Shown: piece by piece, positions 9,319 to 17,689 of the stretch
How the letters are laid out: every line of letters starts with the position of its first letter
Position numbering within the stretch: the stretch's first letter is position 1
Assembly (NCBI RefSeq): GCF_029338395.1
Contig: NZ_CP119809.1
Coordinates: 3,410,001 to 3,474,000, forward strand
Length of the DNA: 64,000 bases
Reading direction: 5' to 3'
Source: Halorussus caseinilyticus
GTDB lineage: Archaea > Halobacteriota > Halobacteria > Halobacteriales > Haladaptataceae
Program-made: the position numbers and the translations under genes
The notes under the pieces: model-generated
The model's input: only the letters and a program-made list of their open reading frames with translations
Told to the model about the DNA's origin: nothing
Databases searched by the model: none

Positions 9319-9344
9319 GTGCGAACCACCACGTCACCGAAAAG
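9284..9344 (+). terminator. Hairpin immediately after tRNA-Met
   Basis: CTTTTCGGTGAC at 9284-9295 pairs perfectly over 12 bases with 9333-9344. It begins at the base after the tRNA discriminator, so it could act in 3' processing or termination. The downstream repeat copy has only the first arm. Confidence 0.4.
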
Positions 9345-9452
9345 GACCTTTCGAGGATCTGAACCCTGCGAGCCGCACGCCCGCGCAGGGAGCGGTCTGC
9401 GAGCGGCGAAGCCGCGAGCGAGCGACCGAGCAGGACCGTCTCGCTCCGGTTC

Positions 9453-9505
9453 CGAATCCGAGCGGGCCCACTTTTCGGTGACAACTCGTGAGCGCCGCGT
9501 AGCGT
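9453..9505 (+). repeat. Direct repeat of tRNA-Met 3' end (copy 2)
   Basis: Exact second copy of the 53 bases at 9266-9318. The match breaks upstream where GGTTCG in copy 1 corresponds to GGTTCCG here, so only the 3' part of the T arm and the acceptor strand are present and no functional tRNA can form. Confidence 0.85.
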
Positions 9506-9612
9506 CCCGGTCACACCGCGGCGAGGACCCGCGCGCCGACCCGCTCGATTTTCAGAACCTGAGAATCGCGCTCATACTTGATGAAGTCGTCCTGCGTAGC
9601 ATAGAGTGTACC

Positions 9613-9855
9613 ATGACCACCAAAGTATCCGAGCGATTCGACCTGATTCGGGCCGCCATCGGGCTGTTCGTCGTCCTCGGCGTCGTGCTGACCGCCGTCG
9701 CGGGATACGCCCTGCTCCCGTCCGTCTCCGTGGGCATCTCGACCGACCTCGCGGTGTCGGTGTTGTCGGGCGTCTCCTTGGTCGCGTTCGGCGTCGTGCT
9801 GACGATGTGGCTGAACCGCCAGACCGGACGCCGCAAGCCCCGCCGGAGCGCCTGA
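9613..9855 (+). CDS. Small two-helix membrane protein (80 aa)
   Basis: The protein starts MTTKVSERFDLIRAA and has two clear hydrophobic helices (about residues 14-34 and 43-64), then a basic tail, NRQTGRRKPRRSA, which should stay in the cytoplasm. No catalytic motif is visible. It resembles the many small uncharacterised haloarchaeal membrane proteins. The ATG at 9613 is chosen because upstream in-frame sequence runs through the duplicated tRNA-end repeat. Function unknown. Confidence 0.65.
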   Translation: MTTKVSERFDLIRAAIGLFVVLGVVLTAVAGYALLPSVSVGISTDLAVSVLSGVSLVAFGVVLTMWLNRQTGRRKPRRSA

Positions 9856-10004
9856 ACTGCTTTTCTCGCGGAGACTCGGACTGTGAGTCGGCGTTTCTTA
9901 GTGGTTAGTGTGGGGTGGTTCGGAGTCGTAATTTCCTCGAAATCCCCTGCCTGCTCGCTACGTATCGTTGGAAACGTGAGTGCGACCGCGGGAGTCGCGG
10001 CGAA

Positions 10005-10230
10005 GAACACTTCGAAAGCCCCCGCCCGCTCGCGGTCGCTCTGCGGGATATTCTCGCTCACTCACTCCGTTCGTTCGCTCGAATAGTGGCCCGCAGAGAC
10101 GACCACGATAAACGCGAGCGGGCGGCCCCTTTATCCCACCCACGGTGGTTTGGTCAGTCGAGCGTTCGCGGGTGGTTGGTCAGTCGAGCGCGTCCTGTCG
10201 GCTGATTGGCCGAGCGCGACCCGCGGCTAG
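10005..10230 (+). repeat. Family A structured repeat, copy 2
   Basis: Forward copy of the element at 7051-7280. The outer stem is 10022-10034 with 10113-10125 (13 base pairs). The inner stem CTCTGCGGG is 10039-10047 with 10090-10098, and TATTC/GAATA closes the apex. The conserved CCCCTTTATCCC (10126-10137) follows, then about three degenerate 26-base units with cores like GGTTGGTCAGTCGAGC out to about 10230. Its inner stem sequence is identical to copy 1. Between 9856 and 10004 I see no gene. Confidence 0.8.
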
Positions 10231-10267
10231 TCGAGTCGTCGAAAACCGAAAAATCGGGTGTCTCGCC

Positions 10268-10966
10268 CTACCGCCGGAGACCGACCCACATCGCTCCGAC
10301 CGCGAGCAGGAACACCGCCGTCGAGAGGTCGTACGAGCGAGCGGTCGCCGCCGAAATCGCGGCCGACGACCCGCCGACGCCAGCGAAGAGGGCGGCCAGC
10401 ACCGACCCGGTGCAACTCACGCAGGTCACGAGACCGAGCGCACCCCCGAGCAGGCCCCGACTCGCTCGCGCGAGCGCGGCGTACGCGAGGGTCGCCAGCC
10501 CTGCGTAGCCGACCAGTTTGAACGGGACGAGCGTGAGGTGGACCGCGCCGCCCGAGACGACCACCAGCGGTCCCCACCCGGGGACCGCCCCGACGACCGA
10601 CACCGACCCGAGACCCGCGCCGTGGCCCGCCGCGGCGAGTCCGCCCGCCGCACAGAGGACCGCGAAGTAGCCCGCGCCGACCGCGAGCGCGCCGTAGGTC
10701 CATCGGTCGCTCGGCCGCGGGATTCGGGCGTAGGCCACCGCGAGAACCGCGGCGTTGGTCCAGACGAAGGGGTACGCGAGGTGCCGGACCGACAGGACGC
10801 CCGCGTCGGCCACCGCGAGGTAGGTGAGGACGACCAACGCCTCCCCGACCGTGAGCGCGACGAAGGCGCGGGCCGCCCGCGCCGCGGTGCCGAGCGAGGG
10901 GGTCGAATCCGGCGCGGCGTCGGACTCCGACGCCGCGTCCGACTTCGGGGAGGCGTTGGCCGACAT
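10268..10966 (-). CDS. Polytopic membrane protein of the ba3 oxidase cluster
   Basis: A 232-residue protein with an acidic, serine-rich N-terminal tail (about 25 residues) and six or seven predicted transmembrane helices. Near residue 185 it has TCVSCTGS, a CxxC pair in a hydrophobic context that could bind copper or form a disulfide. It starts 3 bases after the stop of the preceding small subunit gene, so it is probably the last gene of the leftward oxidase operon. I do not recognise a named family. Its place suggests a role in oxidase assembly or copper/heme handling, which is inference from context only. Confidence 0.7.
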   Translation of the reverse strand: MSANASPKSDAASESDAAPDSTPSLGTAARAARAFVALTVGEALVVLTYLAVADAGVLSVRHLAYPFVWTNAAVLAVAYARIPRPSDRWTYGALAVGAGYFAVLCAAGGLAAAGHGAGLGSVSVVGAVPGWGPLVVVSGGAVHLTLVPFKLVGYAGLATLAYAALARASRGLLGGALGLVTCVSCTGSVLAALFAGVGGSSAAISAATARSYDLSTAVFLLAVGAMWVGLRR

Positions 10967-10969
10967 CGC

Positions 10970-11167
10970 TCAGTGCTTGGTCGCCGACTTCGGTTCCGCG
11001 CCGAGGTTGTAGACCACCGCGATGGCGAGCAGGAAGACGGCCTCGAAGACGACGACCGCCGCCAGCGGCAAATCGACGCCGAAGAAGCCGAACAGCACCC
11101 GTAGTTCGACGGCGACCGGGATGCTGAACGCCACCAACACGAGCAGACCGGCGCGCGAGATGTTCAT
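10970..11167 (-). CDS. cbaC: Small subunit of cytochrome ba3 oxidase (CbaC-like)
   Basis: The 65-residue protein starts MNISRAGLLVLVAFSIP and has two hydrophobic helices joined by a short loop (GFFGVDLPLA). Its ATG overlaps the TGA of the subunit I gene (ATGA), which implies translational coupling. The gene order small protein-subunit II-subunit I-small protein matches the cbaDBAC order known for the four-subunit ba3 oxidase of Natronomonas pharaonis. The symbol rests on position and membrane pattern more than on sequence identity. Confidence 0.6.
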   Translation of the reverse strand: MNISRAGLLVLVAFSIPVAVELRVLFGFFGVDLPLAAVVVFEAVFLLAIAVVYNLGAEPKSATKH

Positions 11168-12891
11168 GCTATCACCTCCGTTAGCGCCTCGATTGTGACT
11201 TCGGCGTTCGCCGACACCCACACCGGCACGCCCGGCACGTTGCCGAACAGTCCGGCGTCGCCCACGATGCTGGCCAGCGGGAGCGTGTAGGCCAGAATCA
11301 CCAGCACGATTGCGATGGCGGTCCAGAGCCGGAGGTTGTCGAGGACCACGGGGCTACCGCTCGCTCCCGACAGCGGCGCGGGAAGGCTGTCGTCAACCGG
11401 GTTCTCGATGGGTTCCTCGAACGCCGACAGCAGGAGGTTGAACAGGAACAGCACGACCGAGACGAACAGCAGGAACCCGCCGAGCGCGATTTGCGCCCGG
11501 AGTTCCCCGACCGTGCCGATGACCGCCGAGAAGTCGAAGCTCTGGTACTGGGGTTCGGCGGTCCGGCGCGGGATGCCGACGAGTCCGGCCCGGTGCATCG
11601 CGTTCGACATGAACACCATGCCGACGAACCAGAGGACGACCTGTAGGAGACCGATAGGTCGGCTGTAGAGGCGCTTACCGGTCAACTGCGGGACCAGCCA
11701 GTAGGACCCGGCCATCATCGTCAGCGCGACTGCGGTGCCGACGGTCAGGTGGAAGTGTCCGGGCACCCACAGCGTGTTGTGGATGAGGTAGTTGATGTTC
11801 ATCCCGGCGTTAATCATGCCGGAGAACCCGCCAGCCGCGAACAGCGCGCCTGCGAGCGCCATCCCGGTGAAGGCGGGGTCGCGCCACGGGAGCGCGCCGA
11901 GCCACTTGATGTACCCCTCGCCGCCGCGCTGTCTCGCGCCGTGTTCGACGCTGGCGACCACGGTGAACGCGGTCAGCAGACTCGGGAGCAGGAGGAACAT
12001 CGTGTTCGTCATGGCGATGAACTTGAAGCCCTCCGCGATGCCGGGGTCCAGATACTGGTGGTGGATGCCGACCGGCGTCGAGAGCAGGAGGAACAGCACG
12101 AACACGACCCGCGCGAGGGGGTCGCTGAACAGGCGTCCGCCCGCGAGTTTCGGCATCACGGTGTACCACATCAGGTACGCGGGCATCAGCCAGAAGTACA
12201 CCACGGGGTGGCCGAAGAACCAGAACAGCGTCCGCGTGAGAAGCGGATTCACGGTCTCGACGATGCCGAACGACCACGGGATGAGGAAGAACACCGTCGA
12301 GACGGCGACCCCGATGGTCGAGAGGTACCACATCAGCATGGTCGTCAGCACCATGAACGTCTGGAGGGGGATGCGCTCGTCGGGGTTGTCACCGCGCCAG
12401 TCGCGATACGCGAGGAACCAGTCGGCCCCCGCCAGCCACGTCCCGACGATGAACATCGCCAGTCCGACGTAGAACAGTGGGTGGGCCTGCAACGGCGCGT
12501 AGAACGTGTACAACACGTCCGCGCTCATGTCGATGCTCGGGACGAACCCGGCGAGGATTGCGACCGCCACGAACACCGCGCCGGTCGTCGTCAGGCCGAA
12601 CCACGCCCACGTCAATCTGATGTCGGGGAGCGGTCGTTCCAGACTCTGGACGACCGCCCACGTGAACAGTCCCACGAGGAAGAAGATGGTGAACACCAGC
12701 GCGAGCAGGACCCCGTGGCCCGTCAGGACGGTGTAGTAGTCCACCGAGTCGATGACCCGGAAGTAGCCCGTCCGGTGGAGCGCCTGCACCAGACCGAACA
12801 AGGCCCCGATACCGAGCGCGACGAACGAGACGACGAGGCTGGCTTTGACGACCGAGGCTTCCTCGGGGTACCGGTCTACGAACGTCGCCAT
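11164..12891 (-). CDS. cbaA: Cytochrome ba3-type terminal oxidase subunit I
   Basis: Catalytic heme-copper oxidase subunit that reduces oxygen to water in the cytoplasmic membrane and pumps protons. The 575 residues form a bundle of at least 12 helices. Visible ligands include the helix II histidine (LTGHGVLL) for low-spin heme, FGHPVVYFWLMPAYL carrying the CuB histidine and the cross-linked tyrosine four residues later, the HH pair in GIHHQYLDPG, and the heme histidines of GHFHLTVGTA. The HPVVYFW form marks the B (ba3) class. The ATG at 12891 lies one base after the TGA of subunit II (12893-12895). A GTG at 12900 overlapping that gene is the alternative. Identification is secure. Confidence 0.95.
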   Translation of the reverse strand: MATFVDRYPEEASVVKASLVVSFVALGIGALFGLVQALHRTGYFRVIDSVDYYTVLTGHGVLLALVFTIFFLVGLFTWAVVQSLERPLPDIRLTWAWFGLTTTGAVFVAVAILAGFVPSIDMSADVLYTFYAPLQAHPLFYVGLAMFIVGTWLAGADWFLAYRDWRGDNPDERIPLQTFMVLTTMLMWYLSTIGVAVSTVFFLIPWSFGIVETVNPLLTRTLFWFFGHPVVYFWLMPAYLMWYTVMPKLAGGRLFSDPLARVVFVLFLLLSTPVGIHHQYLDPGIAEGFKFIAMTNTMFLLLPSLLTAFTVVASVEHGARQRGGEGYIKWLGALPWRDPAFTGMALAGALFAAGGFSGMINAGMNINYLIHNTLWVPGHFHLTVGTAVALTMMAGSYWLVPQLTGKRLYSRPIGLLQVVLWFVGMVFMSNAMHRAGLVGIPRRTAEPQYQSFDFSAVIGTVGELRAQIALGGFLLFVSVVLFLFNLLLSAFEEPIENPVDDSLPAPLSGASGSPVVLDNLRLWTAIAIVLVILAYTLPLASIVGDAGLFGNVPGVPVWVSANAEVTIEALTEVIA

Positions 12892-12892
12892 C

Positions 12893-13405
12893 TCAGGCAC
12901 CCCCCGTCGCGTTGAACTCGTCTTCCGGGACGACTTCCATCGACCCCTCCATCGCGTGGTGGGCCGACCCGCAGTACTCGTTGCAGAGCAGGCCGTACGT
13001 CTTCGGGCCGTCCACCTCGACGGTGAACGTAGCGACCTGTCCCGGAATCGCCATCGTGTTGGCGTTGGTGCCCACCACCTCGAAGCCGTGAATCACGTCG
13101 GCGGAGGTGACGTGGAACGTCACCGTGCTGTGGGCCGGGACCCGAATCGGTTCGGCGGTGCCCGGCCGGAACGCGAACTGCTGGGCGACGACGTACACGT
13201 CGTACTCGTTCGGTCCCGACTGGTAGACGCCGGGGTCGCCGAACTTGGGATGGTCGCCGAGCGCTTGGGGGTCCACGGTGCCGCCGTCGTCGTCTATCAT
13301 CTCGACGCCAGCTCCGACCGCCCCGTACGAGACGGTGGCGATGAAGCCGACGATGAGTAGCAGTGCCGCGCCGAGCCAGAACTTCTCGTAGTCGTGTATC
13401 TCCAT
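12893..13405 (-). CDS. cbaB: Cytochrome ba3-type oxidase subunit II (CuA)
   Basis: This subunit accepts electrons from a blue copper protein or cytochrome and passes them to subunit I. The 170-residue protein has one N-terminal membrane helix (about 13-35) and an extracellular cupredoxin domain. The binuclear CuA site is visible as a histidine in DVIHGFEV and as CNEYCGSAHHAM, which supplies two cysteines, a histidine and a methionine. The short length with a single helix is typical of ba3 rather than aa3 enzymes. It lies between the small cbaD-like gene (13-base gap) and subunit I. Confidence 0.95.
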   Translation of the reverse strand: MEIHDYEKFWLGAALLLIVGFIATVSYGAVGAGVEMIDDDGGTVDPQALGDHPKFGDPGVYQSGPNEYDVYVVAQQFAFRPGTAEPIRVPAHSTVTFHVTSADVIHGFEVVGTNANTMAIPGQVATFTVEVDGPKTYGLLCNEYCGSAHHAMEGSMEVVPEDEFNATGGA

Positions 13406-13418
13406 CTCGAATCACCTC

Positions 13419-13652
13419 CTACCCAATCACCGTCATGCCCCGACCGAGGAACTCCACGAAGTACATGAACACCCACATTACCACCAGAATGGCGAAGTAG
13501 CCGAGTATCAGTACCAACGTCCCAACCGGGTCGAAGTCGTCGTGGCCGAGTTCGCGCTCGATGCTGTCGGGCGCGGAGCCGACGACGTATCCGCGTGGCC
13601 GGTCGGGTACGTCTTCCCGAATCGTACTCTCAGTCTCCGGTTCCATCGACAT
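13419..13652 (-). CDS. cbaD: Small N-terminal subunit of ba3 oxidase operon (CbaD-like)
   Basis: A 77-residue protein with a polar, acidic N-terminal half and one membrane helix (LVLILGYFAILVVMWVFMYF). It is the first gene of the leftward operon. A promoter sits 26 bases upstream of the ATG at 13652, so the message is probably leaderless; a second ATG at 13646 is the other possible start. Assignment to the cbaD slot follows gene order in known ba3 operons. Confidence 0.65.
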   Translation of the reverse strand: MSMEPETESTIREDVPDRPRGYVVGSAPDSIERELGHDDFDPVGTLVLILGYFAILVVMWVFMYFVEFLGRGMTVIG

Positions 13653-13674
13653 AAGCGGTCGTACGAACACGGAG

Positions 13675-13682
13675 TATTTAAT
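13675..13682 (-). promoter_or_regulatory. TATA box of the cbaDBAC operon
   Basis: On the minus strand the sequence reads ATTAAATA, centred about 26 bases upstream of the cbaD start, the usual archaeal spacing for a leaderless transcript. The whole divergent promoter space between 13652 and 13753 is only 100 bases, so the oxidase operon and the copper operon could share regulation. Confidence 0.6.
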
Positions 13683-13752
13683 CGAGACAGCCGATTCCCA
13701 AACCCTGAAAACGGTCGTAACGGGGTTAGGTACGCCAGTACAACCCGACTGT

Positions 13753-13989
13753 ATGGAATCGCAGAGCCAGTCCGGACTCAAAAAGGCCCTGTCGAACCGT
13801 TCGCCACGAAGTTTGACCGTCGTCGCACTGCTGGCGCTCGCGCCGGTTGCCCTGTTCGCACTCGGCCGAAGCCTCCTCGCGGTGGTGGCCCTCGTCAACG
13901 TCGGTCTCATCTTCGGAAGCCTCTACCTGCTCACCTCGCCGACGGAGGGCGGGCACTCCGACGACGACGCCCCCGAGTCGGCGGTCTAA
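13753..13989 (+). CDS. Small membrane protein of oxidase/copper operon (78 aa)
   Basis: The protein begins MESQSQSGLKKALSNRSP and holds two adjoining hydrophobic helices (about residues 20-58), then an acidic tail, EGGHSDDDAPESAV. The next gene starts 6 bases after its stop, and the three rightward genes form one operon. It faces the cba operon across a 100-base divergent promoter. Similar small proteins accompany haloarchaeal ba3 oxidases, so a role as an accessory subunit or assembly factor is possible. No motif proves it. Confidence 0.65.
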   Translation: MESQSQSGLKKALSNRSPRSLTVVALLALAPVALFALGRSLLAVVALVNVGLIFGSLYLLTSPTEGGHSDDDAPESAV

Positions 13990-13995
13990 CTCGAC

Positions 13996-14823
13996 ATGCT
14001 CGTCCCCCTCCACGGCCACGGCGGACCGCTCCCGACCGGCAACCTCGACGCCGCGGTCTTTCTGGCGGTCGGGTTCCTCGGGAGCGCGCACTGCATCGGG
14101 ATGTGTGGACCCCTCGTGAGCGTCTACGCCGACCGACTCCGGATGCAGGAGGGGCAGGCCGACGGCAAGCAGACCCTCACGCTCCGGCAGGTTCGCCAGC
14201 ACGTCCTGTTCAACCTCGGGCGGACCGCCGGGTACGCCGCGGTCGGGGCGCTTCTGGCGTTCGTCGGCGCGGTCACGGTCGGCGCGCTGGACGCGGTTCT
14301 CGCGGTCGGAAACGGCGTGCAGGCGACGACGGCGCTCCTCGCCGGGGCGTTCATCGCGGTCACGGGCGTCTCGTACGTCGGCGGGTCGGCGTCTCACCCG
14401 TCGCTCCCGGTGTCCGGGTCGCTCCCCGTGGTCGGCGGCGCGTTTCGGCGGGTCAGCGGGTTCCTGACCCGTCGAGTGGACGCCTTCGTGGGTGACGCCC
14501 GCATCGCGGGTCTCGGGGTCGTTCACGCCCTGCTCCCCTGTCCCATCACGTACCCGGCGTACGTCTACGCCTTCGCGCTCGCCGACCCCGTGCGCGGGGC
14601 CTTCCTGCTCGCGCTGGTCGGGGTCGGCACGTTCCCGACTCTGCTGGTGTACGGCACCGTCTTCGGGTCGCTGTCGGTCAACCGGCGCGCCCATCAGGTT
14701 CTCGGAGTCGCGTTCGTCGTGCTGGGCTACCTGATGGTCGCACACGGACTCGACCTGCTCGGAGTCGCGGTACCGCGCGTGAAACTGCCGCTTCCGGCAC
14801 CCGAGTACGGGGCACTGGGGTAG
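13996..14823 (+). CDS. TauE/SafE (DsbD-like) family membrane protein
   Basis: A 275-residue protein with six or seven predicted helices. The signature GSAHCIGMCGPLVS near residue 31 carries the two cysteines that define this branch of the TauE/SafE/DsbD_2 superfamily, and LLPCPITYPAYVYAFA near residue 180 carries a second helix motif. In bacteria, relatives sit beside CcoI-type copper ATPases and cytochrome oxidase maturation genes. Here the copper ATPase follows 5 bases after the stop, so the same association holds. Likely roles are copper or thiol transfer for oxidase assembly. The name sulfite exporter often attached to the family is probably misleading here. Confidence 0.82.
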   Translation: MLVPLHGHGGPLPTGNLDAAVFLAVGFLGSAHCIGMCGPLVSVYADRLRMQEGQADGKQTLTLRQVRQHVLFNLGRTAGYAAVGALLAFVGAVTVGALDAVLAVGNGVQATTALLAGAFIAVTGVSYVGGSASHPSLPVSGSLPVVGGAFRRVSGFLTRRVDAFVGDARIAGLGVVHALLPCPITYPAYVYAFALADPVRGAFLLALVGVGTFPTLLVYGTVFGSLSVNRRAHQVLGVAFVVLGYLMVAHGLDLLGVAVPRVKLPLPAPEYGALG

Positions 14824-14828
14824 TTACG

Positions 14829-17552
14829 ATGAGCGAGACCGCATCTCTTTCTGACGACGGAAACGGCGACGAGTGTACGCTCTGTGGCCTGCCGACCGGC
14901 GACTCGCCGGTGACGGCCGAGGACGTTTCCGGTGGCGTGTCTGCCGGCTCCGGCGGCGCGTCCGCCGAGGAGGTCCCCGGCGCGTACTGCTGTCGGGGAT
15001 GTCTCGAAATCGCCCGGACCTTAGACGACGCGGAAGCGGCCGACCCCGACGAGGTGCGGGCCGAGCGCGGGACCGACGCTGGCGTCGAGGACGCGCCCGA
15101 CGACGCAGACCACACGTACCTCTCGGTCGAGGGGATGCACTGTGCGACCTGCGAGACGTTCGTCGAGTCGGCGGCGGCCGACGCCGAGGGCGTCCACGGC
15201 GCGGAGGCGAGTTACGCCACCGACATGCTCCGGGTCGCCCACGACGAAGGGACCGAACTCGACGCCCTCGGGCGGCGACTCGACCGCTACGGTTACGGCG
15301 TCGCCGACCCCGGCGAGAGCGGGGCCGACGACGACAGGGCCGACACCCAAATCGTCCGGTTCCTGCTCGGCGGCGGCATCTTCGGCATGATGGTGATGGT
15401 GTGGTACGCGCTGTTTCTCTACCCCACCTACCTCGGCTACGACCCGCTGGTCGATTTGGGGGGCTTCGACGGACTCTACCTGTTCGGTAACGTCTGGTTG
15501 ATGTCCTCCATCGTGTTGTTTTACACCGGATTCCCGATTCTCCGCGGGGCGGTGGTCAGCCTCCGGGCGGGCCAACCCAACATGGACCTGCTGGTGTCGC
15601 TCGCGGCGGCGAGCTCCTACCTCTACAGTTCGGTTGCGGTCCTCGTGGGCCGGACCCACGTCTACTTCGACGTGACCGTCGCCATCGTGCTGGTCGTCAC
15701 GTTGGGCAACTACTACGAGGACCGAATCAAGCGCCGGGCCGCCAGCGGTCTCTCGGAGCTGACCAGCGCGCGAGTCAGCGAGGCGACCCGCGTGACCGGC
15801 GGCAGTAGCGGAATCGGCGGGCGAGACCACGAGTCGGTCCCCGTCGCGGACCTCGCGCCGGGCGAGCGCGTGCTGGTCCGGCCGGGCGAGCGCGTGCCCG
15901 TGGACGGCGAAGTCGCGGAGGGGACCGCCGCGGTGGACGAATCGCTCGTGACCGGCGAGTCGCTCCCCGAGACCCGTCGGCCGGGCGATTCGATTCTCGG
16001 GGGGACCGTCGTCACCGACGAACCCCTCGTGGTCGAGGTGGGTGCGGACGCCGAGAGTACGCTCGACAGACTGGTGAACCTGCTCTGGTCGATTCAGAGT
16101 TCTCGGTCGGGCGTCCAGCGCCTCGCCGACAAACTGGCGACCCTGTTCGTGCCGACGGTCCTCGTCCTCGCGGCGGGCGCGACCGGGTGGCACCTCCTCG
16201 GGGGCGCGCCCGTCGCCGACGCGCTGTTGGCGGGCCTGACGGTCCTCATCGTCTCGTGTCCCTGCGCGCTCGGACTCGCCACGCCGCTGGCGGTTGCCTC
16301 GGGCATCCGAGAGGCGGCCGACCGCGGCGTCGTGGTTGCTTCCGACGCCGTGTTCGAGTCCGCGCCGGAGACCGACGTGGTGGTCCTCGACAAGACCGGG
16401 ACGCTGACCGACGGCCGGATGGCGGTCCGCGACGTTGTGGTGGACGAGTCGGCCGGGAACGAGTCGGTGGGAGACGAGTCAGTCGCGGGCGAGTCGGCCG
16501 ATTCGGTGCCCGAATCGGCCGACGCCGACGACGTGTTGGCCCGCGCCGCGGCGCTCGAACGCTACTCGGCCCACCCGATTGCGGAGGCGGTCGTCGCGGC
16601 GTCCGGTGGTTCCGGCGGTGCGTCCGGAACTGTGACCGCCGACGGCGGTGTGACCGAGGGTCGCACTGTGACGGCGACTGCCGAGACCACGGATACCGCC
16701 GCTGAAGCCGACGACATTGAGGCCGCGACAGCGACCGCAGACCGCACCGCGACGACAGCAAACGCCACTGAAGCCGACACCGATGAAACTGCAAACCGCA
16801 CCGTAGAGACCGCAACCGCGACCGCCGCCGGGTCGGTCGAGACCCACGACCGAGGCGTGACCGGCGAGGTGGCGGGCGCGTCGGTCGCGGTCGGCCACCC
16901 CGACCTGCTGGCACAGCGGGGACTCTCGCTGTCCTCGTCCCTCCGTCGCGCGGCCGACGACGCCCGCGCCGAGGGTCACGTCCCGGTCGCAGTCGGGTGG
17001 GACGGCCGGGCGCGGGGCGTCGTGGTCGTCGGCGACAGGCCGCGGTCGGGGTGGCAGGAGGCGGTCGCAGACCTCGCGGAGGGCCGCGACGTGGTGGTCC
17101 TCACCGGCGACGACGAGCGCGCGGCCGAGCAGTTCCGCGCGGACCCCAACGTTTCGGAGGTGTTCGCTGGGGTGCCGCCCGAGGCCAAGGCCGAGACCGT
17201 AACGCGCCTGCAATCGCGGGGAACCGTGGCGATGGTCGGCGACGGGTCCAACGACGCCCCCGCGCTGGCCGCCGCGGACATCGGGGTGGCGCTCGGAAGC
17301 GGCACCGACCTCGCGGGCGACGCCGCCGACGCCGTGGTCGTTGACGGCGGCTTAGACGCCGTGGCGTCGGTGTTCGACGTAGCCCGCGGGACCAACCGGC
17401 GCATCCGCCACAACCTCGGGTGGGCGTTCCTCTACAACGCCGTGGCCGTCCCGCTGGCGGTGTTGGGCCTGCTGAATCCCCTCTTCGCCGCGGTCGCGAT
17501 GGGCACCAGCAGTCTGGTCGTGGTCGCCAACTCCTCGCGGTCGCTGGAGTGA
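14829..17552 (+). CDS. Heavy-metal (copper) translocating P1B-type ATPase
   Basis: Membrane pump of 907 residues that moves Cu(+) using ATP. The N-terminus carries the cysteine-rich domain found in CcoI/FixI-type ATPases (CTLCGLPTG then CCRGCLE), then one HMA domain with GMHCATC near residue 100. The membrane metal site SCPCALG is near residue 477, the phosphorylated aspartate is D521 in DKTGTLTDG, VTGES is in the actuator and GDGSNDAPAL is the hinge. The nucleotide domain contains two unusual low-complexity inserts (about 538-560 and 595-680) rich in A, T, E and D. CcoI-type features and the adjacent ba3 oxidase suggest copper delivery for the oxidase rather than only detoxification. Confidence 0.93.
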   Translation: MSETASLSDDGNGDECTLCGLPTGDSPVTAEDVSGGVSAGSGGASAEEVPGAYCCRGCLEIARTLDDAEAADPDEVRAERGTDAGVEDAPDDADHTYLSVEGMHCATCETFVESAAADAEGVHGAEASYATDMLRVAHDEGTELDALGRRLDRYGYGVADPGESGADDDRADTQIVRFLLGGGIFGMMVMVWYALFLYPTYLGYDPLVDLGGFDGLYLFGNVWLMSSIVLFYTGFPILRGAVVSLRAGQPNMDLLVSLAAASSYLYSSVAVLVGRTHVYFDVTVAIVLVVTLGNYYEDRIKRRAASGLSELTSARVSEATRVTGGSSGIGGRDHESVPVADLAPGERVLVRPGERVPVDGEVAEGTAAVDESLVTGESLPETRRPGDSILGGTVVTDEPLVVEVGADAESTLDRLVNLLWSIQSSRSGVQRLADKLATLFVPTVLVLAAGATGWHLLGGAPVADALLAGLTVLIVSCPCALGLATPLAVASGIREAADRGVVVASDAVFESAPETDVVVLDKTGTLTDGRMAVRDVVVDESAGNESVGDESVAGESADSVPESADADDVLARAAALERYSAHPIAEAVVAASGGSGGASGTVTADGGVTEGRTVTATAETTDTAAEADDIEAATATADRTATTANATEADTDETANRTVETATATAAGSVETHDRGVTGEVAGASVAVGHPDLLAQRGLSLSSSLRRAADDARAEGHVPVAVGWDGRARGVVVVGDRPRSGWQEAVADLAEGRDVVVLTGDDERAAEQFRADPNVSEVFAGVPPEAKAETVTRLQSRGTVAMVGDGSNDAPALAAADIGVALGSGTDLAGDAADAVVVDGGLDAVASVFDVARGTNRRIRHNLGWAFLYNAVAVPLAVLGLLNPLFAAVAMGTSSLVVVANSSRSLE

Positions 17553-17573
17553 GGTGACTCGTCGGGCGCGGGA

Positions 17574-17608
17574 CGCGAACGGCGGCGCACTTCGCGCCGC
17601 CGTTCGCG
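17574..17608. terminator. Strong hairpin between convergent genes
   Basis: Arms 17574-17588 and 17594-17608 form a perfect 15-base-pair GC-rich stem with loop ACTTC. It lies 21 bases past the copper ATPase stop and 82 bases past the stop of the converging histidine kinase gene, so it can serve as a terminator for both. Confidence 0.5.
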
Positions 17609-17689
17609 GATGGGCAATTACAAATATTGCTCTAAAGGAGGAATATAATTGTTTAGGAAACGTGGCTCGTTCCGAAAGCGACCGATACT

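Noticed and set aside
17613-17660. AAAGGAGG followed by an AT-rich patch as a ribosome binding site for a plus-strand gene
   Set aside because: No usable start codon with an open frame follows; the region faces the end of the kinase gene.
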